19,993 nucleotides of DNA from NCBI GenBank assembly GCA_003452915.1, contig DMMZ01000060.1, positions 48,517 to 68,509 of the forward strand, given 5' to 3'. This DNA comes from Clostridiales bacterium (GTDB taxonomy: Bacteria > Bacillota > Clostridia > Oscillospirales > CAG-382). The translations under genes and the position numbers were made by a program. Below the pieces are notes generated by a model that was not told the origin of the DNA, searched no databases, and saw only the letters and a program-made list of their open reading frames with translations. Position 1 is the stretch's first letter. Each line of letters begins with the position of its first letter. Below are positions 13,177-19,993 of this stretch, piece after piece.

Positions 13177-14418
13177 TTACGAATTCTGCCCCGCGACATA
13201 ACCAGTGGAAAAAGCTATTTGCAGGTTATAACCACCGGTGTAAGCGTCTACATCAATAATTTCGCCAGCAAAAAATAATCCCTTAACCAATTTCGATTCC
13301 ATTGTGGACGGATTAATTTCTTTTACACTCACTCCACCGCTTGTTATAATAGCTTCGCTAACCGGTCGTGTTCCTTTAATGGTTAATGGTATGCCTTTTA
13401 GCAGTTGAAGAAAACTTTTTCTTTCTGTTCTGGTAATCTCATTAACCTTTTTTAGTCCGTCAATACCTGATAGCTTTATAATTGGTTCGATCATTTTCTG
13501 CGGAAGCAGAGCGGACAAGCTGTTTATAAAGTTTTTGTTTTTATTTTCCTCAAAATCTCTAACTAATCGCCTGTCAAGTGTTTCCTCGTCAAGTCCGGGT
13601 TTCATATCTATAAACATTCTACATGGAAATTCTGATTTTATATGTGCCGAAGCCGAAAGGATAATCGGTCCTGTAACACCAAAATGCGTAAACAGCATTT
13701 CTCCTGTTTCAGAATATAGTTCTTTATTGTTTTTATCATAAAAAGATACTTTAACATTTTTAAGTGACAAGCCCATACATTCGACACAAAAACTTTCTTT
13801 TACTAAAAGCGGAACAAGAGAGGGTTTTATATCGGTTATTGTATGCCCAAGCTCTTTAGCTATTCTGTATCCGTCGCCTGTTGAGCCTGTTAGCGGATAA
13901 GTTGCACCGCCTGTTGCAAGGATCGCCGATTCGCAATCAATCAAACAATCTTCATTTTCATGGCGGAAAAGAACGCTCTTGACTTTTCCATCGACAGTTA
14001 CTATCTTTTTAACTTCACCTTGTAAAATTCGCACTCCTGCTGTTCTGCAACCGTGCTCAAGGCAATCTGTAACATCCCTTGCCTTGTCACTGACAGGGAA
14101 AACACGCCTTCCCTGCTCTGTTTTGACAGGTACTCCCCTATTCTCAAAGAATGATATTGTATCGGTAGGTGAAAAAGTAGTAAGTGCTTTATATAAAAAG
14201 CGTGGGTTGACTGTAACATTCTCCATAAATGCGGTAATATCACAGTTGTTTGTAATATTACATCTGCCCTTGCCTGTTATATTAAGCTTTTTACCGCAAA
14301 ACTTGTTTTTTTCTATTATGACAACTTTTCTTCCGCTTTCGGCTGCGATTAGTGCCGCCATCAAACCAGCCGCTCCACCGCCAATTATGCAAACCTCGCA
14401 ATTATTTATCCTTGTCAT
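13177..14418 (-). CDS. BaiN/HI0933-family flavoprotein
   Basis: This 413-residue product is in the HI0933/BaiN family of FAD-binding oxidoreductases, which includes putative aminoacetone oxidases and the bile-acid reductase-like BaiN. The substrate cannot be read from sequence. Motifs are CIIGGGAAGLMAA (residues ~10-22, dinucleotide fold), the family signature KNKFCGKKLNITGKGRCNITNN, GRRVFPVSDKA, LATGGATYPLTGSTGDGY, LFTHFGVTGPIIL and the C-terminal LFFAGEIIDVDAYTGGYNLQIAFSTG. The start is MTRINN; 28 further residues upstream belong to the overlapping regulator frame. It overlaps the 3' end of the RpiR-type gene by 17 bp and is probably coupled to it. Confidence 0.9.
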   Translation of the reverse strand: MTRINNCEVCIIGGGAAGLMAALIAAESGRKVVIIEKNKFCGKKLNITGKGRCNITNNCDITAFMENVTVNPRFLYKALTTFSPTDTISFFENRGVPVKTEQGRRVFPVSDKARDVTDCLEHGCRTAGVRILQGEVKKIVTVDGKVKSVLFRHENEDCLIDCESAILATGGATYPLTGSTGDGYRIAKELGHTITDIKPSLVPLLVKESFCVECMGLSLKNVKVSFYDKNNKELYSETGEMLFTHFGVTGPIILSASAHIKSEFPCRMFIDMKPGLDEETLDRRLVRDFEENKNKNFINSLSALLPQKMIEPIIKLSGIDGLKKVNEITRTERKSFLQLLKGIPLTIKGTRPVSEAIITSGGVSVKEINPSTMESKLVKGLFFAGEIIDVDAYTGGYNLQIAFSTGYVAGQNS

Positions 14419-15271
14419 AAATATTATATTCCTCCCAAATATCCTCAAGCTTCGCAAAGCTCTGAGATATTTCGGCACGCCTTCTTTGACCGACAGCGGC
14501 AATTAATGCGTTTATCATTGCAAGCGGCGCAACTAATGAATCTACAAAAGATGCGGTATCGTTACCAGCGTATAAAACCTTGTCCGCTAAATCGACGAGC
14601 GGCGACTGCTTGCTATCGGTTAAGGCTATAACCGAAGCACCTTGATTTTTTGCAAAGTGCATAGCATCCACGGTTCGCTTTGAATACCTAGGGAAAGATA
14701 TTCCGAAAACAACATCACCCTGTTTTATACGTAACAGCTCTTCAAAAATCTCGCTACCGCTTGCGTTGTGTACAAGTTTTACGTTTTCGAGTATAAGCGA
14801 TAAATAGAAATTAAAAAAGGATGCAAGTGAGGTCGAAGAACGATTGCCCACAATATAAACTTTACTTGCAGATAGCAGAAGATCAACAATACCGCCGAAT
14901 TCGTTAATATCTATTGCTGCATAGGTCTTTTTTAAATTCTCGATATCCGCTAGAAAGCTTGCAGCAAAAACATTGCTGCCGACTCTTTCTTCCGCAACTT
15001 CTATTCTTTGAACAGATGTCAGTTTATTTTTTATAAGGCTTTTCAAAGCCTCTTGAAGCTTTGGATAACCGTCATAACCAATCTCTATAGCATAACGTAC
15101 AACCGTTGATTCGCTTACGTTTGTTTCCTCGCTCAACTTCTGAGCTGTCATATAAGCAGCAGAAATGTAGTTTTTTAACAAATATTCGCTAATCTTTTTA
15201 TGGCTTCTAGAAGCTTTTTCAATGCTGTTTTCTATTATAGTAAGGACGCTTTGCTTTCCTTCGTTTTGCAT
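14402..15271 (-). CDS. MurR/RpiR-family transcriptional regulator
   Basis: The 289 residues have the standard two-domain layout. An N-terminal HTH_6 covers residues ~8-80 (SHKKISEYLLKNYISAAYMTAQKLSEETNVSESTVVRYAIEIGYDGYPKLQEALK). A SIS sugar-phosphate isomerase-like domain spans ~120-255 (ASKVYIVGNRSSTSLASFF, KQGDVVFGISFPRYSKRTVDAMHFAKNQGASVIALTDSKQSPL). Members sense phosphosugars and control amino-sugar or hexose catabolism. GGGAGG is 5 bases before the ATG. No sugar gene is adjacent; the downstream coupled gene encodes a flavoprotein. A perfect inverted repeat overlaps the -10 box of its promoter and suggests autoregulation (inference). Confidence 0.92.
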   Translation of the reverse strand: MQNEGKQSVLTIIENSIEKASRSHKKISEYLLKNYISAAYMTAQKLSEETNVSESTVVRYAIEIGYDGYPKLQEALKSLIKNKLTSVQRIEVAEERVGSNVFAASFLADIENLKKTYAAIDINEFGGIVDLLLSASKVYIVGNRSSTSLASFFNFYLSLILENVKLVHNASGSEIFEELLRIKQGDVVFGISFPRYSKRTVDAMHFAKNQGASVIALTDSKQSPLVDLADKVLYAGNDTASFVDSLVAPLAMINALIAAVGQRRRAEISQSFAKLEDIWEEYNIYDKDK

Positions 15272-15307
15272 ATATCCTCCCAGCCTGAGATTTTATTTAT
15301 TAAGTTA

Positions 15308-15327
15308 TTATGCTCAGTTTAGCATAA
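15308..15327. promoter_or_regulatory. Candidate RpiR operator
   Basis: TTATGCT (15308-15314) and AGCATAA (15321-15327) are exact inverse complements with a 6-bp spacer. The element covers the -10 box and the predicted start site of the regulator's own promoter. Confidence 0.5.
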
Positions 15328-15344
15328 CAACAAAATGTTTTCAA
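15316..15344 (-). promoter_or_regulatory. Promoter of the RpiR-type gene
   Basis: On the minus strand TTGAAA (15339-15344), a 17-bp spacer and TAAACT (15316-15321). The start would be near 15309, leaving about 38 nt of leader. Confidence 0.6.
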
Positions 15345-15356
15345 TAAAAAACTGTA

Positions 15357-16055
15357 TTAATTTTTTAAAACAATTGTATTAATCATATCGTATAATACTT
15401 TCTTATCATTAAATTTTGTAAATACAATCTGATATTGTTCATTTAAATTTTCGGTGTTATAAAATTGAAATACAAGCATTTTTTCGCTTTCCAATATAAA
15501 TCCTTTTATATTATCTTTTTCATATAAATAACATTTTTCTTCGAAACCATATGCTATTTCTCTTTGAGCAGCTAATGTAAATAAGATAACACTTTTATTG
15601 TAATCTTGAAAATCAAAGTCGTCGTAATCTATTGAAAGCATTAATTTAGATAATTCAAAGAAATTATCAGAATTAATGCCGTATATATCTTTATACTTTT
15701 CTTTGTCAATATCCTTAAACATAACATAAAAATCCAATGGTGACTTAAATATAATTACTGCAAATTCATTTTTCGCTTCATATAATATATTTTCATCATC
15801 TTCTGATAACAATTCGCATTTACTTTTAATGTTTATTTCATAATCATCAACAGAAACTAGTTTAGTGTTTTCCTTATTTTTATAATCGTAATATTTAAAT
15901 TCCTGTAAAGTATTATCAATGACTCCGCATTGAATTTTTGTTAATATATAATACGGTAAGCCTGGAAAGAAAACAACTATTATTATAGTAGTAACAATTA
16001 CAACCGTAATAATTATGGCTAATATAATACAGGTGATTTTTATTGCTTTTTTCAT
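15357..16055 (-). CDS. Uncharacterised single-pass membrane protein
   Basis: GGAGGT lies 6 bases before the ATG. The 232 residues begin with an Ile/Val-rich TM helix (residues ~4-32, ITCIILAIIITVVIVTTII) and continue with a ~200-residue charged domain (KYYDYKNKENTKLVSVDD, FAVIIFKSPLDFYVMFKD, KCYLYEKDNIKGFILESEKM). The domain is rich in Lys, Asp, Tyr and Ile and markedly more AT-rich than the flanking genes, so it may be of recent origin. There is no lipobox. I do not recognise the family. The gene lies between the ung terminator and the RpiR gene with no clear promoter of its own. Confidence 0.8.
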   Translation of the reverse strand: MKKAIKITCIILAIIITVVIVTTIIIVVFFPGLPYYILTKIQCGVIDNTLQEFKYYDYKNKENTKLVSVDDYEINIKSKCELLSEDDENILYEAKNEFAVIIFKSPLDFYVMFKDIDKEKYKDIYGINSDNFFELSKLMLSIDYDDFDFQDYNKSVILFTLAAQREIAYGFEEKCYLYEKDNIKGFILESEKMLVFQFYNTENLNEQYQIVFTKFNDKKVLYDMINTIVLKN

Positions 16056-16076
16056 ACCGTTACCTCCAAAATACCT

Positions 16077-16106
16077 ATAAAAAATGCGGGCGGGAATTAT
16101 CCGCCC
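16077..16106 (-). terminator. Terminator of the upp-ung operon
   Basis: Read leftward, GGGCGG and CCGCCC pair around a 7-base loop, followed by GCATTTTTTAT. It lies just after the ung stop and before the next gene on the same strand. Confidence 0.75.
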
Positions 16107-16112
16107 TAAAAA

Positions 16113-16784
16113 TTATGTATTTAAATTCCAATCTATATCCGTTCCTAATAATTTATTGCAAAGTGAAAAATGCCTGCAGCCGTTAAAACCGTTATATGCA
16201 GAAAGCGGACTGGGATGTGCTGCTGGCAGAACATGATGACGGGGACTCGTAATCAACGAAGCCTTCGCTTTTGCGTAGCCGCCCCATAAAAGAAAGCAAA
16301 TAGGTTCTTTCCTTTGGTTTAGAAGCTCGATAGCTCTGTCGGTAAATTGCTCCCAACCTTTATTTGCGTGGCTTCCTGCCTGTCCCTCTCTTACTGTCAA
16401 AACCGAATTTAACAATAAAACACCGTTTTCTGCCCATTTGGTAAGCTCACCGCTTTTTGGTATAGAATATCCCAAATCCGCTTGCAATTCTTTGAATATA
16501 TTAACAAGTGATGGCGGTGGCTGAACACCGTTTTTTACGGAAAAGCAAAGCCCATGAGCTTGTCCCCTACCATGATAAGGGTCCTGCCCGAGAATAACTA
16601 CTTTTACATCCTTGTAATCGGTATATTTGAACGCATTGAATATATCCTGCATTTCTGGAAAAACACTATATTTATCGTTTGTGTATTCCTGTTTTAGAAA
16701 AAGCCGAAGTTTCTTGTAGTAATCTTTATCGAATTCGCTTCCCAAAACAGAATCCCAACCGTTACCAAATGTAAACCTTGACAT
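16113..16784 (-). CDS. ung: Uracil-DNA glycosylase, family 1
   Basis: The 223-residue enzyme excises uracil from DNA, starting base-excision repair. It shows the family-1 motifs in order: LGQDPYHGRGQAHGLCFSV (residues ~65-83, with catalytic Asp68), a PPPSLVNIFKEL segment, LLLNSVLTVREGQAGSHANKGW, WGGYAKAK, and HPSPLSA (His190, uracil recognition). The length matches the family (about 220-230). The ATG follows the upp stop codon directly (TAA-ATG with no spacer), so it is probably translated by coupling; no separate ribosome binding site is obvious. Its placement with upp links two steps that handle free or misplaced uracil. Confidence 0.96.
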   Translation of the reverse strand: MSRFTFGNGWDSVLGSEFDKDYYKKLRLFLKQEYTNDKYSVFPEMQDIFNAFKYTDYKDVKVVILGQDPYHGRGQAHGLCFSVKNGVQPPPSLVNIFKELQADLGYSIPKSGELTKWAENGVLLLNSVLTVREGQAGSHANKGWEQFTDRAIELLNQRKEPICFLLWGGYAKAKASLITSPRHHVLPAAHPSPLSAYNGFNGCRHFSLCNKLLGTDIDWNLNT

Positions 16785-17414
16785 TTATTTTGTACCGAAA
16801 AGACGGTCGCCAGCATCGCCCAAACCGGGAAGTATATAGCAATGCTCATTAAGTCTTTCGTCAACTGCTGCCACATAAATTCCAACATCGGGATGGTTGT
16901 TTTGAACACGTTCTATTCCCTCGGGGGCAGCGACAAGGTTCATAAGCATAATATCTGTACAACCTCTTGCTTTTAAGCAGTCAATAGCAGCGGATGCGCT
17001 TCCGCCTGTCGCTAACATCGGATCAAGCAGTATAACCGTTCTGTCTGCTATATCAGGCGGCATTTTAAAATAATATTCAACGGGGAGATGTGTATCTGGG
17101 TCTCGGTAAAGCCCGATATGTCCTACCTTTGCAACAGGGACAATAGATAAAAAGCCGTCGACCATACCAAGACCGGCACGTAAAATAGGCACAATTGCCA
17201 TTTTCTTACCCGAAACCTTTTTACAAGTTGTCTTGCATAAAGGTGTTTCAATCTCGACATTCTCAAGCGGCAAATCCCTTGTTATTTCGTATGCCATAAG
17301 CATTGAAATTTCCGAAAGTAAATTACGAAAATCCTTTGCTCCGGTTTCCTTACAACGCATTAATGTTAGTTTATGTGTTATCATCGGATGTTCAAATATA
17401 ACTACCTTACCCAC
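16785..17414 (-). CDS. upp: Uracil phosphoribosyltransferase
   Basis: This enzyme converts uracil and PRPP to UMP in pyrimidine salvage. From the GTG at 17414 the product is 209 residues, the normal size, starting GKVVIFEHPMITHKLT as in the family. AAGGGG lies 9 bases upstream, whereas the ATG at 17438 has no site and would add eight unrelated residues. Other motifs are VPILRAGLGMVDGFL, the PRPP-binding VILLDPMLATGGSA (residues ~127-140) and the C-terminal GLGDAGDRLFGTK that binds uracil. It is the first gene of the upp-ung operon. The leader is short (about 37 nt), so there is no room for a PyrR attenuator. Confidence 0.96.
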   Translation of the reverse strand: MGKVVIFEHPMITHKLTLMRCKETGAKDFRNLLSEISMLMAYEITRDLPLENVEIETPLCKTTCKKVSGKKMAIVPILRAGLGMVDGFLSIVPVAKVGHIGLYRDPDTHLPVEYYFKMPPDIADRTVILLDPMLATGGSASAAIDCLKARGCTDIMLMNLVAAPEGIERVQNNHPDVGIYVAAVDERLNEHCYILPGLGDAGDRLFGTK

Positions 17415-17457
17415 AATCCATTTCCCCTTTTTATACATAGAATTTCTTGTTCAGAAT

Positions 17458-17486
17458 ATTTTATCATAAAGTGTTGAAAAATGCAA
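17458..17486 (-). promoter_or_regulatory. Promoter of the upp-ung operon
   Basis: On the minus strand TTGCAT (17481-17486), a 17-bp spacer and TAAAAT (17458-17463); the start site is near 17451, about 37 nt before the GTG. Confidence 0.7.
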
Positions 17487-17563
17487 TTATTTTTATTCCG
17501 AATATCGTTTTTCTATTGTTATTTTACACATAAAATCCAACATTTCACACCTGTATTTTTAGG

Positions 17564-17592
17564 TTGACAAACCCTCGTTTTAAAGTTAGAAT
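17564..17592 (+). promoter_or_regulatory. Promoter of the mgtE leader
   Basis: TTGACA (17564-17569), a 17-bp spacer and TAGAAT (17587-17592). The start site would be near 17599, leaving a leader of about 190 nt before mgtE. Such a long leader behind a near-consensus promoter suggests control after initiation. Confidence 0.8.
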
Positions 17593-17634
17593 GTATATGG
17601 TTTTAACTAAAAAATATTACAAGAGGTGGAAAAA

Positions 17635-17733
17635 ATGGACTCTGGAAGTAGTAGCGGCATAAACCCGGAAGGGCGATGTGCGCATCTTTATCCTCGGCGT
17701 TTTTTCCGCCGTGGTATTAAATTATACGCTTAA
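17635..17733 (+). CDS. Candidate leader peptide upstream of mgtE
   Basis: This 32-codon ORF has an ATG preceded by AGAGGTGG, an excellent ribosome binding site at 5-8 bases. It begins MDSGSSSG, passes through NPEGR, then YPRRFFRRG, and ends KLYA before TAA. The Pro, acidic and Arg-rich composition recalls Salmonella MgtL, whose translation senses Mg2+, but the families are unrelated in length and in most residues. It overlaps the RNA stem described below, so its sequence may instead be constrained by RNA structure. It lies 58 bp upstream of mgtE. Translation is plausible but not shown. Confidence 0.5.
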   Translation: MDSGSSSGINPEGRCAHLYPRRFFRRGIKLYA

Positions 17734-17761
17734 AACCCAAAAAGGTTTATGCTGTACTTCC
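17644..17761 (+). ncRNA. Structured mgtE leader RNA (candidate riboregulator)
   Basis: The 5' side GGAAGTA (17644-17650) pairs exactly with TACTTCC (17755-17761). After a 4-base bulge, CGGCATAAACC (17655-17665) pairs with GGTTTATGCTG (17744-17754) through 11 pairs with one G-U. Inside this 18-pair closing stem are CGGCG/CGCCG (17695-17699 with 17707-17711), GATG/CATC (17675-17678 with 17683-17686) and GTAT/ATAC (17714-17717 with 17724-17727). The outer TTCC (17758-17761) is also part of TTCCTT, which can pair with the mgtE ribosome binding site AAGGAGGAA (17775-17783). No M-box landmarks were found. Pairings were found by eye; the regulatory logic is inferred. Confidence 0.55.
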
Positions 17762-17791
17762 TTACATTTAAAAAAAGGAGGAAACGGCCTT

Positions 17792-19162
17792 ATGGATGAA
17801 AAAGATTTTAATGCAAGAGACGTAATGGAAACAGTTTCGTTATTGATTGAGGAAAGAGATTACACCGCACTTCGCAAAATTCTGTTGGATATTGAACCAC
17901 AGGACCTAGCTCTTTTAATTGAAAAATGCAGCAATCGGGAACTACCTATTATTTTCCGTCTTTTGCCCAAGGTTCTTGCGGCAGAGGTTTTTGTGGAAAT
18001 GGAATCGGATATCCAACATGAGCTTATTAAGCTTTTCAGCGATAAGGAGCTTAAAGCGGTGCTTGATGAGCTGTATGTTGATGATACGGTTGACTTGATA
18101 GAAGAGATGCCCGCAAATGTTGTAAAACGAATTCTGCACAACACCGACAACGAAACTAGAGTTTTTATAAATGAAATTCTAAAATATCCAAAAGACAGTG
18201 CCGGCAGTATAATGACTGTTGAGTATGTAAGGTTGGATAAAAACATGACGGTTGCAGATTCGTTTAAACGTATTCGCCGTGTAGGTGTAGACAAAGAGAC
18301 GATTTACACCTGCTATGTTACCGAACCAGACAAGACATTGCTCGGACTTGTCACCGTAAAGCATTTGTTGCTATCGGACGAGGACAGTCTTATCGGCGAT
18401 ATTATGGAAAAAAATATCATCTATGCAACAACCAATGATGACAGAGAAAAAGTTGCGCGTGAGATGAGTAAATATGACTTTCTGGCAATGCCTGTTGTTG
18501 ATAACGAACACAGACTTGTGGGTATAGTAACAGTTGATGATGCTATCGATGTCTTGCAGGAAGAAGCAACCGCAGATATTGAAAAGCTGACAGGTATTAC
18601 CCCGGCTTACAAGCCTTATTTAAAAACAAGTGTTTTAGAAATTTGGTCAAAACGTGTACCTTGGTTGCTTTTATTGATGGTATCTGCGACCTTTACTGGA
18701 AGTATAATAACCTATTTTGAAGGTACACTCTCTAAAATGGTAATTCTAACTGTTTTTATTCCTATGCTTATGGGTACGGGCGGTAATGCCGGCGGACAAG
18801 CCTCGGTTACAATAATAAGAGGTCTATCGCTTGGTGAAATTACTATGGGAGATATCTTTAAAGTTGTATGGAAGGAAAGCTGTGTCGCCATCCTTTCAGG
18901 CATTGCCCTTGCAACAGTAGGTTTTTTAAAGTTCACTCTTATAGACAGAGCAGATACAATTACAGCTCTTGCGGTTTGTATAACTTTAATCGTCATTGTT
19001 GTCGCAGCGAAATTTATTGGTGCTGTGCTGCCTATTTTAGCAAAAAGAATAGGTATTGATCCCGTTGTGGTAGCTAGTCCGCTTATTTCAACCTTGCTGG
19101 ATGCAATTTCCTTGCTTGTTTACTTTGGCATAACAACAGCAATTATTCCACAATTAAAATAA
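17792..19162 (+). CDS. mgtE: Magnesium transporter MgtE
   Basis: This 456-residue inner-membrane Mg2+ channel/transporter is the normal length for MgtE. The ATG at 17792 has AGGAGG about 10 bases upstream; an in-frame ATG at 17678 would put the leader RNA in the protein and is rejected. An N-domain of MgtE_N repeats (residues ~1-125, RKILLDIEPQDLALLIEK, AAEVFVEMESD) is followed by paired CBS domains (~130-255, PKDSAGSIMTVEYVRL, DFLAMPVVDNEHRLVGIVTVDDAIDVL) that sense cytosolic Mg2+. Five TM helices follow (~280-456). PMLMGTGGNAGGQAS (~324-338) and the RIGIDPVVVASPLISTLLDAISLL segment carry the pore residues. GH36 follows after 35 bp with no terminator. Confidence 0.95.
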   Translation: MDEKDFNARDVMETVSLLIEERDYTALRKILLDIEPQDLALLIEKCSNRELPIIFRLLPKVLAAEVFVEMESDIQHELIKLFSDKELKAVLDELYVDDTVDLIEEMPANVVKRILHNTDNETRVFINEILKYPKDSAGSIMTVEYVRLDKNMTVADSFKRIRRVGVDKETIYTCYVTEPDKTLLGLVTVKHLLLSDEDSLIGDIMEKNIIYATTNDDREKVAREMSKYDFLAMPVVDNEHRLVGIVTVDDAIDVLQEEATADIEKLTGITPAYKPYLKTSVLEIWSKRVPWLLLLMVSATFTGSIITYFEGTLSKMVILTVFIPMLMGTGGNAGGQASVTIIRGLSLGEITMGDIFKVVWKESCVAILSGIALATVGFLKFTLIDRADTITALAVCITLIVIVVAAKFIGAVLPILAKRIGIDPVVVASPLISTLLDAISLLVYFGITTAIIPQLK

Positions 19163-19197
19163 ATTTATATAAAACATCCCTTAAAGGAGACCGTAAA

Positions 19198-19993
19198 ATG
19201 TCCATTATTTATAACAAGTCCTGTGCACAATTTCAACTTAACTCAAAGAATTTCACCTACCTTATGCAGGTCAGGGACAGTTATTTACTTCACCTTTACT
19301 GGGGTGAAAAATTGGATAGCCGTGACCACTCATACATGTTTTGGGAGCAGGGCAGAGCTGCCTTTTCACCCAGACAGGAGAACTGCGGCGGTTTTATTCT
19401 TGACGATATACCTCTTGAGTATCCTTGCTGGGGCAGAGGTGATATGCGTACCCCTGCACTTGAGATTATCAATCCTGATGGCTCAAATATAATTGATTTA
19501 CATTATGAGGGCTATGAGATAACCGATACAAAACCGTCTTTAGACGGGCTCCCTGCCGTTTACGCAGAGAATGGCGATAAGGTACAGACACTTGTTATCA
19601 CTTTAAAGGACAAAATTAGTAATGTTTCTGTCAAATTATTCTATACACTTTTCGAGGAGCTTGATATACTAACCCGACATGCTGTTATTAAGAACAACTC
19701 GAAAGAAAGTGTATTTATAAACAGGGCAATGAGTGCGTCTATTGATTTCGATCATAAGAATTTTGATATTATATCCAACTTCGGAACACATTGCAGAGAA
19801 CGGAATATCGAACGCAGTCCTCTAAAATATGGCAGATACATAATGTCGTCAAGACGTGGTGCGTCCTCACACGTTCATAATCCTTTTCTGATAATGGCTT
19901 CTCCGACTGCTGATGAAGTCAGCGGTGAGGTTTTCGGTTTTGTCCTTGTATATTCCGGCTCATTTACTGCTGAGGTTGCAGGAAATCAATTCA
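19198..19993 (+). CDS. Alpha-galactosidase, glycoside hydrolase family 36 (N-terminal part)
   Basis: AAAGGAG is 8 bases before the ATG, and the frame is open to the right window edge (265 codons), so the gene is truncated by the window. The start, SIIYNKSCAQFQLNSKNFTYLMQV, and LLHLYWGEKL, then CGGFILDDIPLEYPCWGRGDMRTPALEI, match the N-terminal beta-supersandwich of GH36 alpha-galactosidases. LFYTLFEELDILTRHAVIKN and RYIMSSRRGASSHVHNPFLIM continue that domain. The catalytic barrel with its KWDMN-type nucleophile lies beyond the edge. No signal peptide is seen, so it is cytoplasmic. With GH27 and galE it suggests uptake and breakdown of alpha-galactosides. Confidence 0.93.
   Translation, partial: MSIIYNKSCAQFQLNSKNFTYLMQVRDSYLLHLYWGEKLDSRDHSYMFWEQGRAAFSPRQENCGGFILDDIPLEYPCWGRGDMRTPALEIINPDGSNIIDLHYEGYEITDTKPSLDGLPAVYAENGDKVQTLVITLKDKISNVSVKLFYTLFEELDILTRHAVIKNNSKESVFINRAMSASIDFDHKNFDIISNFGTHCRERNIERSPLKYGRYIMSSRRGASSHVHNPFLIMASPTADEVSGEVFGFVLVYSGSFTAEVAGNQF

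Noticed and set aside
13979..14506. 175-codon plus-strand ORF opposite the flavoprotein
   Set aside because: It is an antisense shadow of two well-supported minus-strand genes with no family resemblance.
17415..17438. ATG start for upp at 17438
   Set aside because: No ribosome binding site, and the eight extra residues do not fit the family; GTG at 17414 has AAGGGG at good distance.
17678..17791. N-terminal extension of mgtE from the ATG at 17678
   Set aside because: AGGAGG and the family N-terminus place the start at 17792; the extension would translate the leader RNA and lacks a ribosome binding site.
17600..17791. M-box (ykoK) riboswitch
   Set aside because: The expected conserved M-box segments as I know them are not present, although the leader is clearly structured.

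Overview
The window is AT-rich Firmicutes DNA. It is most like an uncultured or gut-type member of the Clostridia, with an Oscillospiraceae/Ruminococcus-like character. The evidence is strong AGGAGG-type ribosome binding sites, several textbook sigma-A promoters with 17-bp spacers, a dockerin-bearing secreted protein, a clostridial AbrB-type regulator with a zinc-knuckle tail, an LCP cell-envelope protein, and cytoplasmic GH27/GH36 alpha-galactosidases. There are no tRNAs, rRNAs, CRISPR arrays, transposases or phage genes. The genus assignment is inference.

Left part (1-3150): the 3' end of galE (UDP-glucose 4-epimerase), a small membrane/zinc-ribbon protein and a bidirectional terminator. 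Next comes a divergent regulator pair: an XRE repressor-like protein and an AbrB-like protein whose start is disrupted by one extra A. Facing left is a GH27 alpha-galactosidase gene overlapping a small four-cysteine protein. galE, GH27 and a GH36 alpha-galactosidase at the right edge suggest the host uses alpha-galactosides.

Middle (3150-9170): a membrane protein and a lipoprotein of unknown function. A two-gene operon follows, encoding a lipoprotein and a secreted discoidin/dockerin protein that share a roughly 280-residue C-terminal domain I cannot name. A DUF1648-like membrane protein and an LCP (LytR-CpsA-Psr) protein come next.

9170-13130: a DUF3343 (putative Se/S carrier-like) protein with a cysteine desulfurase-like enzyme. 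Then a palindromic intergenic element, and an ECF-type sigma factor translationally coupled to a single-pass membrane protein with a large extracytoplasmic repeat domain, probably its anti-sigma or sensor. A bidirectional terminator closes this block.

13170-17500, all leftward: a BaiN/HI0933-type flavoprotein overlapping a MurR/RpiR regulator that has a perfect inverted repeat over its own promoter. Upstream are an orphan membrane protein and a upp-ung operon (uracil salvage and uracil excision).

17560-19993, rightward: mgtE (Mg2+ transporter) behind a strong promoter and a roughly 190-nt leader, then the 5' part of a GH36 alpha-galactosidase. The leader is the most interesting item in the window. 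It contains a 32-codon ORF with its own good ribosome binding site. It also has a long-range stem of 18 pairs enclosing several small hairpins, and the 3' strand of that stem could instead cover the mgtE ribosome binding site. It does not show the M-box signature motifs I know, so it is a candidate undescribed Mg2+-responsive (or otherwise regulated) leader.
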